Of a stretch of DNA of 64,000 nucleotides, positions 39,014 to 49,880 are shown one piece after another. The first letter of the stretch is position 1. Every line of letters starts with the position of its first letter. A model generated the notes under the pieces. That model saw nothing but the letters and a program-made list of their open reading frames with translations. It did not search any database and was not told where the DNA came from. This DNA is from Glandiceps talaboti (Eukaryota > Hemichordata > Enteropneusta > Spengelidae), in contig NC_135562.1 of the NCBI RefSeq assembly GCF_964340395.1, positions 18,929,126-18,993,125 on the forward strand. The letters run 5' to 3'. A program made the position numbers and the translations under genes.

Positions 39014-39090
<77 letters not shown>
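38990..39090 (+). repeat. (TGTC)n/(TC)n microsatellite next to a MITE-like element
   Basis: TCTC/TGTC units followed by about 20 TC units, ending within ten bases of the inverted-repeat end at 39099. Confidence 0.95.
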
Positions 39091-39091
<1 letters not shown>

Positions 39092-39098
39092 GCTGATA

Positions 39099-39390
39099 AT
39101 TTGATACAACCACACAGAAACCAATAGTAAACTGCACGTGCTACACTTTAAGATAGCAGGATAATACAGTTTCTTGTTACATTGTGTCTGCATTATGTCT
39201 ACATTATGTCTAGTAACATGCAATGAACTAATATGCGACCGCTTTAGTCATCAAAGTCAGATATCAAAATATTGGCTATTGACGTCGCATGTCTGCGTCT
39301 AGTTGTAGTAAGCTCGAATGGTGTATTTCATTTATAGACAAAATGTAGAAAAGTTTCTTATTCTTTCCTTCTGTGATTACATCAAATAGA
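39099..39390 (-). mobile_element. MITE-like element family 6, copy 1
   Basis: The ends carry inverted copies of a TTTGATACAACCACACAGAA-type repeat (left 39099, right 39366-39390 as TTCTGTGATTACATCAAAT). Interior motifs GACGTCGCATGTCTGCGTCT and AGTTGTAGTAAG match the reverse complement of the copy at 46482-46783. On the minus strand the last 120 bases align closely with 54331-54510. Non-coding. Confidence 0.75.
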
Positions 39391-40271
39391 GAATGTGAAC
39401 ATTAACAAGCGACGCACTGCACTTTAATCCTGTACTAGGTGTAACTAGAGTATCATCCGATCATACTACCATATAATGAAAATTGTTGGAATACCAAAGA
39501 TTAGACATTATACATGATACTAGAAATCGATTATAATATCCAGATATCGTACAGCAACAGGTTGAATTTGTGATCATATAGGGTGGCACTGACTTTAAGG
39601 TGCAAACCCAAAATTCAATTTGATGGATTAATTATACTATATTACGTGTATGGCTGTACAAACACATTCACTTTTCAGGATGTATGATATTACGAGAAAC
39701 CTGTTATTATATCTAACAGGAGAGGTCCAAAAAGCTTTCCGATTGTGGCTAATGAAACTATAAACAAAAGTAGAAGTTAGAAGTTAGTTTTCCAATTATT
39801 TAATCGCTATTTCATTGTTTTAAAAATCACTGTTTCAAGTTAAAAGCGGACTTTTTTAAACCAATGTGAAGTTACTTAATTGTTCAGATAAATATTGCGT
39901 GCACAAATATAATAAAATGCCAACAGTATTAATTTTTGAAAAAGCGTGTATATGGAATTGGGGCATTGTAATTTTTTCAATGACTAACTATGAATTGGAA
40001 TACAAATGTTTTCCATAAAGATGTTTAAAAACTCAAAATTGGCCTTTGTATATTCAAAGTAAGTAGTTTAGCATTACGATCACCGTTCGAATTAACCAAC
40101 AATTCCTTATCAATGTCCGATACGTGCAACGTTGTCGAACGATGAGCACGTTTTACGACAGACAGCAACCAATTTAGGAAAAGAGACAGTGGACGTTGCG
40201 TGTCAGCAATTCAATGAATATAGACACGAAGATATTTTGTAGATAACGCAGGAATTGAAACCTTCTTGATG
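39391..40271. other. non-coding stretch, no gene seen
   Basis: AT-rich sequence without recognisable exon or repeat. Confidence 0.5.
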
Positions 40272-42196
40272 TAACCTCGTTCACTTAATAATCGCTACAT
40301 TTAGAATTCTTGTCCAGGCATTGATGCGTTCCATCCACTTCAGATAAAAAAAACTCAATCTCGATACGACGGACGGCCAAATACTGAGACGAGTTATCGA
40401 TCCGTCATTAAGTGAATCGACACAGCTGTTCAAATGAGCAAGGACATTACACAAACGAGATATGAAACATAATTATGATGATTGACACTCATTATATTAT
40501 TGTTACCGTTTCATATTATTGACACGTTGGCAACAATATGGAATTTAACCATATTTGTCTGCAGGCACGTCCAAATAAAATAAATTTGGGGACATAATGA
40601 ATAATGGTCACAGTATTGAGCGCTCATTAGAGGGTCTTCAAACTGAACCGGGCATCATTGACTCAACTGTTTACAGATTCTGCGCTATCGAACTAATAAA
40701 TGGCGCCACTGAAACGTCAGAAACGAAACACGGGAAGAGGAAAGTTTCGATAATTTATTGAATAATAGACATTTGATTCAATAGCAACACTGATTGTGTG
40801 TGATTGTCAAAGTGTATTCACTACAAAATACTTCACATGAAACAAACAGTCAAGGAAATGATTTTATAACTTTGGCTAGTATTATCGTGGGACGAGGATG
40901 ACATTAAGACTCGCTGTATGATCGATTGTTGTAACTTGTATCAATGTGTCATCTGTGTCGGCCATCTTGAAGTTTCCGGTAATAAAGTCTTTCTGCCTGA
41001 ATTATCACAAATTGTGACGATTGTAAGCAATAGAAGAGGTGGTAATGATGAAGCGATGCTTAACTGCGCCATTAACCACTTTTACGAGTATTGCAAGAAA
41101 ATCAAACCATGTTGTTCGGTTTATTTCTGACGACACTGTCATAAAATCTTCGACCTTTTGGAGAGACTTCCAGTTATCTCGTACTTGCCTCAAATACTCA
41201 TTATGACAGGTGAAAAATTATTGTGACGTCATCGATGGCAACCGTGTGCACAAATGAACAACAATCAGGAGCATTGTTGTAATATTATTATTGCGGCAAA
41301 TCTTGTTGCTCTCACATGAGTAAAGGGATATGGTTGAATATTAGTTATAATGTGGTTGAGTGGAAATGTTGACCTTAATAGTCTCGACCAATCCAGTCTT
41401 TCCTTGAGAGTTCTTGCCTAGGCCTTCAGCTAAGGAAATTAGATCCAAACGCATATATTAATATGTGCAGTGACTTCACACAAATTTATTATGGTGGTAG
41501 TAGTAGTAGTAGTGGAAACCACCAATGCCTTTAAAATTATGTCTTGGGACGTGTTCTTATTGCCACGACTCTGCCACGACAATTGTTATCTCTGTCAATG
41601 TTTTTGGAATATATAAAGATGAAAGGGTCATGTTTAAGAGAAAGACAATTGGAGGTGGATGACATTTTATGCAACAAACCGGGCTTGAGGTCCCCATGCT
41701 ATATATAACATCGGTCTATATAGATAGATGGCTTGAGTAATCATTTTCTGAAATGAAATATAAATTTAGACATAATTCAATGCCCTGGACAAGAATTCTA
41801 AATGTAGCGATTATTAAGTGAACGAGGTTAGTACAATTAATCCATCAATCGGTCTATAATCTCATTCTTGAATTTAGTGTTGAATGATATCTTCATTTAC
41901 ATCTGAAATCTAAACAGGAGTAAGCTAATTTCTGAGATTATTGTAAAGACGTACTGACGTATTTCTAAGAATAAACCTTTCGTGTATTCTAGAGTCATCG
42001 TACTAATACTTGCGCAAGGCAATGGTGAATGTGAGTGAAGGGTTCATGTATTGGAAACTGTTGTAACATTCAATCATTGATTTAATGTTTCATGTTGGCA
42101 TAAACTCGTTTTGTTATAATGATTTCACGTTCTTCATTTGGATTGCATGATTTATGTCTAAATTTATATTTCCATTTCAGAAAATGATTACTCAAG

Positions 42197-42206
<10 letters not shown>
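40272..42206. mobile_element. two overlapping inverted-repeat pairs (A-A' and B-B')
   Basis: A (40272-40324) and A' (41777-41830) are almost identical inverted repeats of about 53 bp (TAACCTCGTTCACTTAATAA ... AGAATTCTTGTCCAGG). B (41720-41776) and B' (42148-42206) are a second inverted pair of about 55 bp (GATAGATGGCTTGAGTAATC ... AATTTAGACATAA). B is contiguous with A', so the order is A, B+A', B'. B' runs directly into the (CTAT)n array at 42196, and B begins with TAGATAGATG. Within A-A' there is a (GTA)n run at 41490-41512. No transposase frame is visible; the open frames near 40918-41193 have no known motif. Confidence 0.7.
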
Positions 42207-42244
<38 letters not shown>

Positions 42245-42520
42245 ATATATATATGTCTATCTGATATCTGACTCTATATTTCTGTCTTGATCTGTCTTTG
42301 TCTGTCTGGTCGTCTGTCTGTCTGTCTGTCTGTCTGCTGTATGTATGTATGTATGTATGTATGTATGTATGTATGTATGTATGTACGTACGTACGTACGT
42401 ACGTATGTATGAGTGTATATATCTGTCTCTACATATATAAATATGCCTTTATCTATCCATCCATCCATCCATCCATCCATATGTCTAGTTGTTTGTTTGT
42501 TTGTTTGTTTGTTTGTAATG
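42196..42520 (+). repeat. compound microsatellite (CTAT/TCTG/TATG/TACG/ATCC/TTTG)
   Basis: (CTAT)n 42196-42243, TA run, (TCTG)n 42297-42336, (TATG)n 42339-42383, (TACG)n 42384-42404, (CCAT)n 42456-42481, (TTTG)n 42489-42516. It begins inside the inverted repeat B'. Confidence 0.95.
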
Positions 42521-43279
42521 ATTTTCTGTCTCTCCAACATTCTATTTCGGACTCATTCGGTACTATTTTGTGTTTTCATTCACTGTGTGAACACTTTCAT
42601 TTGTCCGTACCGTAGCACATTTGCCATTAATGCCCATTGATATTATTTACTCAGGTTTGTATAGAAAGTAGTCATAGGTGTGTAATAGAAAGTAGTCATA
42701 GGTGTATAATTTAACATAGAGATAAATTACACGACTGAAAATTTTCATATTCTACCGCATGATATTTCAACCATTAACTTGCATTTAGACAACGGTTTGA
42801 ATTACTACCGTTAACTCTAACCTGTGATTAGAACGTGAGTAAAATGCAATCTGTTGTAGCTATTGTTGTTATGTAAAAGTTTGATTGTGTCTCGGATGCC
42901 TATAGTAAAGACTCTGGCAATATCATCGCAGATACTTTAGGATGATGTCACACACAAATTGTAATTTCACACAGCTCTCTCATTTTTTCGATAATTAAAG
43001 ATATTATATTTTGATATATTCGTGATAAATATGAAGAAAATATGAAAATTCAAGCAGTCAGATCATTATTATAGAAGATTTATCTTTTCAATAACTGAGC
43101 AGCTACAAATGTCAGTGTAGGTATGAACATTGTTGTATATGCCACTCACGCGTTCTGTTGTAATGCTATCGAAAATTTAGTTTCCTGAAATTGCTAAATT
43201 GCTAGATGACAGCGACGACAGAGTTTGTGATTTGTTCTTATCATCTGTAGTAGTTGTGTTGCAATTGGCAATTTCTCAG
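42521..43279. other. non-coding stretch with a 24-bp tandem duplication
   Basis: TAGAAAGTAGTCATAGGTGT-type 24-bp unit present twice at 42662-42709, with one or two differences. No gene seen otherwise. Confidence 0.55.
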
Positions 43280-43390
43280 CTGTCATCGTTTTCCTGATTT
43301 TGTAGAAGCTGTCAAAAAAGCGACTACATACTTGACATGTATATATAGTGTACTTCAACGTTATGACTTCCTGGAAAATAATCTCGACAG
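43280..43390 (+). CDS. candidate internal exon, unknown protein
   Basis: This 111-base block has an acceptor (GCAATTTCTCAG) and donor (CGACAG|GTGGCA), phase 2 at both ends. It reads CHRFPDFVEAVKKATTYLTC, then IYSVLQRYDFLENNLD. Composition is protein-like (amphipathic helix FPDFVEAVKKATTYLTCIYS), and the intron phase matches that of the gene at 23150-28160, although nothing links them. I found no neighbouring in-phase exon. It may be an isolated exon of a gene with very long introns, or chance. Confidence 0.3.
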
Positions 43391-43743
43391 GTGGCAACTA
43401 ATTGATAATAATAATAACATTAACTTCCTTGTACGAGAAACATATATTAGATATCGATAAAATATTAATATGTTAATTGGCGTCATTCATCTCTTTTTTC
43501 TCCCTTATTATGTCTCACTTCCCATCTACCTTTTTTCAGCCGTCCTGTTTGATCCTGTCTTTGCAGTGCTGTATAGGCAATTTATCGGTCTTCCTCCATT
43601 TCTGACACTTTTACTTTTTAATCTAATATCTGTCTGTCTCTCTGACCCCCTGTCTGTCTCTGTCAGTCTGCCGGCCTGCCTGCCTCTTTGCCTGTCTGTC
43701 AGTCAAAATACCTTGATATTTGTTACTAGTCGAAAGAGCATTC

Positions 43744-43789
<46 letters not shown>

Positions 43790-44049
43790 TACAATAGATA
43801 TGCTCAAAATCCAAATAATAATAATAAAAGAGTTGTCTGATGATCGCACTATGCGTGAAACTCCGAGTTACAACCAAGAAAGAGTTCCAGTACTACCAAA
43901 TCTATTACGCTCTGCCACTGCGGTATAGAGCACTGTCTTAGCAGATTGACACTCACCGAGTATATATATATATATATGCTAAACATATTCTTTTGGCCGA
44001 GATTTAAATTTATATACAGCGACAATTATAATTTGTGTGTAGTTAGAAT
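43391..44049. other. non-coding with (TA)n patches
   Basis: TGTC/TGCC-rich patch at 43625-43702, (TA)n at 43748-43786, short (TA)n at 43960-43977. No gene seen. Confidence 0.55.
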
Positions 44050-44345
44050 AATGAAACAGGTTTGATAACAGCCACAGTAGACTGAACAATCTCAACAAAC
44101 ATTTAGATATTTATCACTGTCTAATTAGTGTAAGTAATAAACCACAGTGGGTGCAATCAGATCTATATTATAAACTTGAGCTGGGTCGCTTGAATTTGGT
44201 TCTCACAGTTCATTGACTTAGTATAGCTCTGAATTAGTTCAACAATCACAGTTTACTTACACTAATTAGACAGAGTTTACTTATCTACGGTTTTGTTGAT
44301 GTGTCTTGATTGAATGTGACTCTTATCAAATATGTGTGATCATTA
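44050..44345. mobile_element. MITE-like element family 5, copy 2
   Basis: Left part ATGAAACAGGTTTGATAACA ... GTCTAATTAGTGTAAGTAAT; right part TTACTTACACTAATTAGACA ... GTGTCTTGATTGAATGTGAC, TCTTATCAAATATGTGTGAT. The two ends are inverted copies, and both match the left end of 34920-35326. No open frame. The large TATG/GATG array starts 35 bases beyond its right end. Confidence 0.75.
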
Positions 44346-44379
44346 AAACGGACAACAATATTAATTTCTGCTGGATATA

Positions 44380-44934
44380 TATGTGTATGTATGTATGTAT
44401 GTATGTATGTATGGATGGATGGATGGATGGATGGATGGATGGATGGATGGATGGATGGATGTATGTATGTATGGATGTATGGATGTATGTATGTATGTAT
44501 GTACGTACGTACGTACGTACGTACGTGTGTGTGTATGTATGTATGTATGTATGTATGTATGTATGGATGGATGGATGGATGGATGGATGTATGTATGTAT
44601 GTATGGATGGATGGATGGATGGATGGATGGATGGATGGATGGATGTATGTATGTATGTATGTATGTATGTATGTATGTATGTATGTACGTACGTACGTAC
44701 GTGTGTGTGTGTGTATGTATGTATGTATGTATGTATGTATGTATGGATGGATGGATGGATGGATGGATGGATGTATGTATGTATGTATGTATGGATGTAT
44801 GTATGTCCGTACGTACGTACGTACGTACGTACGTACGTACGTGTGTGTGTGTATGTATGTATGTATGTATGTATGTATGTATGTATGTATGCATGCATGT
44901 ATGTATGTATGTATGCATGCATGCATGCATGCGC

Positions 44935-44989
<55 letters not shown>

Positions 44990-45204
44990 TGTGTATGGAT
45001 GGATGGATGGATGGATGGATGGATGTATGTATGTATGGATGGATGGATGTATGTATGTCCGTACGTACGTACGTACGTACGTATGTGTGTGTATGTATGT
45101 ATGTATGTATGTATGTATGTATGTATGTATGTATGTATGTATGCATGCATGCATGCATGCATGTATGCATGCATGCATGCATGCGCGCGTGCGTGCGTGC
45201 GTGC

Positions 45205-45242
<38 letters not shown>
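44380..45242 (+). repeat. 863-bp compound microsatellite with higher-order modules
   Basis: Blocks of TATG, GATG, TACG, TG, TGCA and TGCG alternate. A recurrent order TATG-GATG-TATG-(TCCG)-TACG-TG-TATG can be followed: TACG blocks start near 44501, 44685, 44809 and 45059. The last two modules share the extra TGCA-GCGCG-TGCG blocks (44889-44992 and 45141-45213). It ends in (GT)16. All six frames are open over hundreds of codons for trivial reasons. Confidence 0.95.
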
Positions 45243-45244
<2 letters not shown>

Positions 45245-46481
45245 ATACATCACTAATTTGCCAGATAATCAGTCAGGAGACAAATATATAAAAGTATAGA
45301 ATCGGGCCCTATCTTCTCAGACATGTCTTCATCATGTATTCATGTCACCATCAACTGTAATATTTCTCTTCGTTGAGTCTTAAATTCTCCTGTTATTGGT
45401 TTTCACCGTGTCATAAAAATAACAGCAATAAAACAGATACCTCTCAATTTGGCGAATTATATTGGTTTTCTTGCAGAGTCATCTTATTGTCTCATCAAAA
45501 TTTTGTAAGAATTCGAATGTAAAACATTGTTAGTAGTGAAGTTGGTGTTTTATCAGTGATACAAGTCTAATGAAAAACATATGAAATTGCTTGTACACCA
45601 CAGCTCGAGTAAATTGGAAATTTATCGAAACTTATAAAAGTAATAAAATGCAAGTCCTTGAAATATATTTCCAATGATGGTGTTTGAGACTTTATATAAC
45701 TGTATAATCGTGTTCTGTCGGTATGACTGTGAGTTTTTTGAGAAAAAAAAATATTTACCACATGTTTCAATCAGATGTAACTGCTACGGACACAATTTGA
45801 TGTAAGATCAACTCTGCTTTACATATAAGCTGTCGAATAGTTGGAAGACTGAAGGCCATTCTGGATAAAACTATTTGGAATTCAAAGTGACAACTAATAA
45901 TAACTTAGCCCTTGTAATCAACTATCGGAGGACTTTCCCCAGTCAAAGAAATACAAAACTATGAGGATATGTCCAATATATTGATTAATTATGGATTCGT
46001 ACAGTAGAAGATAATGTATTGACAATTGCATGTATGCCTTTGTTAACACGCAGCTGGCGGCCGAATTACACATAAGCGGGCATTGGGGTCCCATGCTACG
46101 AAACATCGACAGTAACTAGGGACACTTAAAACCAAAATGTGTTTCTGAGCAGAAATTAACGTGATTTACCAAAGACTTTTCCTCTAAATCAACTCTTGCA
46201 TCATGTAAATCCAATTCAAAATGTTGGTCAGACCTTGGCATGCGGGTATAAGAGCTTACATAGTGATCGAGAAACGACGTATCATACTTGAGACTATATC
46301 CTGACATGCGCATTGGACGAATGCTGGTCCAGGAATGTAATATTGTATGTCATCTATCTGCTCGAAGATTTTGTCATTTGTTGTTTGGAATTCCATCTCG
46401 AGGACTACAATGGAAATAAGTTTTGACCGCTTTCCTGTCTGATCCTCTGTAGTACTTTTGTATAGCCTGTTTCAGGTCACC
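45243..46481. other. non-coding stretch, no gene seen
   Basis: Short open frames only (45567-45770, 45918-46313), with no recognisable motif. Confidence 0.5.
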
Positions 46482-46783
46482 GTTCACCGGCCCTGTTTAA
46501 TACAACCATGCAGAAACCAATGACAAACTGCAAGTTCTACCGCGACACTCAAGATAGCAGAAAGATCGAATATCTTGCTACGTTTTATCTAAATGAAATA
46601 AATCATTTAAACTTACTGCAACTAGACGATGACATGCTGACGTCAATGTTCTGATGTCTGCATTTGTTGCGTGGTGGCATATTAGTTCATTTGATTCTAA
46701 CAAAATATTTCAGGAAACTGTATTCAGTCAATTTGACAGTTTTGTTTCTTTTTGCGTGGTTATATCAAACAGCGCCAGTGAAC
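46482..46783 (+). mobile_element. MITE-like element family 6, copy 2 (most complete)
   Basis: 302 bp with terminal inverted repeats of about 27 bp. The left end is GTTCACCGGCCCTGTTTAAT plus ACAACCA; the right end, reverse-complemented, is GTTCACTGGCGCTGTTTGAT plus ATAACCA. Internal blocks (CAAGATAGCAGAAAG, CTGCAACTAGACGATGACAT, GTGGTGGCATATTAGTTC) are shared with 39099-39390 and 54331-54510. No coding potential, so non-autonomous. The transposase family is not inferable from the ends alone. Confidence 0.8.
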
Positions 46784-47054
46784 ACTTTCATAAAATGTGC
46801 TGTAGATATTTGTTGACCAAAAAAAGCCTCAGTAATTCGAAGTTGTAGCAGTTACATGAGATCTAGAAATGACGTTTGTTCATTTTTGAGTTATTTCGTT
46901 AAATCACTCATATTGCAATCTCGCAAACCAGAGTCCATCTTTCTGCTGAATCAACGAAATATTTACCTCTTGCCGATGCGTCTTGGACGGTGCCGTAAAA
47001 GAGGGTGTAGTTTACGACGATGTCATATTGACGCAAAAACCGTTGAGTGATGCT
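46784..47054. other. non-coding gap between MITE-like copy and LINE
   Basis: An open frame at 46856-47050 runs up to the LINE 3' end and has no recognisable similarity. Confidence 0.5.
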
Positions 47055-48010
47055 AGCTACAGAGAGATAGTTTATTTGCATTAAAGGCCACTGGCCCAAA
47101 GAGCTTATACATCACAAAATATGCAGTATAAAAAAGACAATGGAAGCACTGTATGAAACTTAGATTCTCATTTTGAAAGAAAAATATATGAAACATGCCA
47201 GCTCATTTAACTTTGTGACATTTTATGAGCTTACACCAGTGATATAAATCTATCATATAAAGGATTTCGTAAAACCATCTTGGGAGGAATTTCCTTCTCA
47301 GCTCATCATATCGAGGACAGAATGCTAAGAAATGATACTCGTTACTTAAATATTTCTCAGGTAGCAAAATTGACTTGAAAGATGAGTAAGTTCGCAGTTT
47401 TGGGGAGGATGTTATTTCATCATGCCAAGTTTACATATAGTGGATAACAACCGATTTTGCCAATGGCAGCTTGTTCGCTAACATTAAAAGCAACAATAAG
47501 AAATTTACAAAACAGGAAGTGGACGTTTTTCTATCTGTGGAGAATACTCGAAACCCGATCTCACTGCCATACAGAAGAATATTTGGAGCAAGTATGGTGT
47601 CAAAGAGCATAAAAGCATCCACATTTGGCAGTCCTCGAAGCTTACAAACCAGCACTTAAGAGTTGAAACATGGCTTTTTTGCCTTGTACAGATTGGTTTT
47701 GTTTAGTAGGATTCCAGCTTAATCTACAGGAGAGTAATGACCAAGGTCATGATTTGTAGCGATAAACAACTTTTATGAATTGATCTTTATAAATCTATTG
47801 TTCCTAATGTCATAAATATCCTCCTCTACGAAATACTATGATCTGTGTTAAATTTACACTCATGCCCCAATGGGATCAAAAACACTCAAGTCGCTGAATT
47901 TGTCTTTGAATATGTATGGCTAAATCTGAACATTCGGCCACATCATCTGCATACATTAACATATTTAAATTGGGTAGCTAGCTCTGTGTACATTCTGTAA
48001 TCTGGTCAGT
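47055..48010 (-). pseudogene. degenerate LINE reverse transcriptase (C-terminal part and 3' end)
   Basis: Minus-strand fragments in the right order for a non-LTR retrotransposon: the catalytic motif in LMYADDVAECSDLA (YADDV at 47939-47953), then WGMSVNLTQIIVFRRGGYL, then VCKLRGLPNVDAFMLFDTIL with LLYGSEIGF (about 47540-47650), then CPRYDELRRKFLPRWFYEIL (from 47319), and a 3' tail with AATAAA (47071-47076). The pieces lie in different frames with several stops, so the copy is dead. The YADD box and LLYGSE / CPxYxxxRxxFLP motifs are typical of such C-terminal regions; the exact clade is not decided. The 5' half was not found. Confidence 0.85.
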
Positions 48011-48872
48011 GCATTATTATGCAAAGGTGTTACAACAACAGAAACTCTGGTCACTTCGGTTAACTAAGATAAACTCAAACTATAATTGTTGTTGCAAGCT
48101 GTTCATATCAGCTATCACAGTAGCGTGGCGTTTCTGATGACTTCCATTATGGAGTACTTATTATCGAGTACCCGTGTTTACAGTATAATGTGTATAACAA
48201 GGTGACAATATATGCACAACGAAGGCAACGCTATCACTTGTGTAAACTACCACATTAGAACAACAGCAGTTTGAGATTGTGTTTATTTTCGTAAGCCGAA
48301 AGCTCGGTTTCTGCATTACCTTATTTTCTTTTGGTAACATCTATAGTTATAGTGAATGAAGACTTTTATTTGTAGCATAAAGAGCTAAGCTCTGTGCAGC
48401 ATCAAAATATTACATTACCATATCATTGTCGACAACTTTTTTCCCCGCCAAAAATTACACTTTCATATATACAGGGGTTTACTTATTTCCAGCTATTTGA
48501 AATTACGTCGACTGACTCATGTGTTAACAGCAGTGTATAATAATAATAAGTATACATATTGAGTTCGAAAAAGTAATATAAGACACTGAAATGTATGGTT
48601 CATTAAAGAACTAAGTGCTGTTACATGTAATATACTTTGCTTCTTTGAACTATTGTCATTTCGCGGCTTTCAGCTAAGCTTCTTGGATTAGGATAACTCC
48701 CCTCACATGTTAAGTAGACGACAATTGTCATATTTATTGTATGGTATCGTATTCCATGACATCAACTACTTATCCTTTAATATATGTGCGTTATATGTGT
48801 GTACTAGCGTCTCCCTCCGTGCCTCACTCTGTCGACCCCTGTTTCACCACTCTTCCTGGCGCTAGCTCTGTC
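48011..48872. other. non-coding stretch, no gene seen
   Basis: Possibly more LINE sequence just beyond 48010, but too eroded to recognise. Confidence 0.45.
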
Positions 48873-49078
<206 letters not shown>

Positions 49079-49444
49079 CATCCATACATGAATAGATGAA
49101 TACATGTATGTATGTACGCATGTATGTATGCATACATACATACATACATGCATACATACATGCATGCATGCATGCATGCATGCATGCATGCATGCATACA
49201 TACATACATACATACATACATACATACATACATACATACATACATACATACATACATACATACACACATACATACATACATACATACATACATACACACA
49301 TACATACATACATACATACATACACACATACAAGTTACATACATGAATACATGAATACATGTATGTATGTACGCATGTATGTATGCATACATACATACAT
49401 ACATACATACATACATACATACATACATACATACATACATACAC

Positions 49445-49477
<33 letters not shown>

Positions 49478-49630
49478 CATACATACATACACACATACAT
49501 ACACACATACATACATACATACATACATACATACACACATACATACATACATACATACATACATACACACATACATACATACATACATACACACATACAT
49601 ACATACACACATACATACATACATACACAT
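49079..49630 (+). repeat. strand-switching (TATG)/(CATA) array with a duplicated module
   Basis: The module ATGAATACATGTATGTATGT-ACGCATGTATGTATGCATACATAC occurs at 49090-49140 and again at about 49346-49395, 256 bases apart, each followed by long (CATA)n with CACA interruptions. Within each module the motif flips from TATG to CATA around a central GCAT. Open frames on both strands are artefacts. Confidence 0.95.
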
Positions 49631-49767
49631 GCTCATAACAATGCATATACCATCATAAAATATTACGTCATACATGGCAATTTTGTCACAACTAGTCTTA
49701 GTGTCCAAAGGCTCTTTCATCGCAACTTTAATTCATAAATAAATTAAATCCCCTTATTACACACCGT

Positions 49768-49880
49768 TCCCCCTACATACTAACATACATTACTAAATGA
49801 TCCCCCTACAGACTAACGTACATTACTAAATGATCCCCCTATGATCCCCACACAGACTAACATACATTACTAAATGATCC
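49768..49880 (+). repeat. three-copy ~33-bp tandem repeat
   Basis: Unit CCCCCTACAGACTAACATAC plus ATTACTAAATGAT, three copies with small differences; the third is preceded by an extra CCCCCTATGAT. Confidence 0.9.

Noticed and set aside
44285-45299. Open frames of about 300 codons on both strands (Met-Tyr-Val-Cys, His-Thr-Tyr-Ile repeats)
   Set aside because: Period-4 DNA lacking stop codons is open in all frames; the translation only restates the repeat. The same applies to arrays at 3403, 9594, 49079, 52328, 53428, 54535, 56074, 57663 and 60853.
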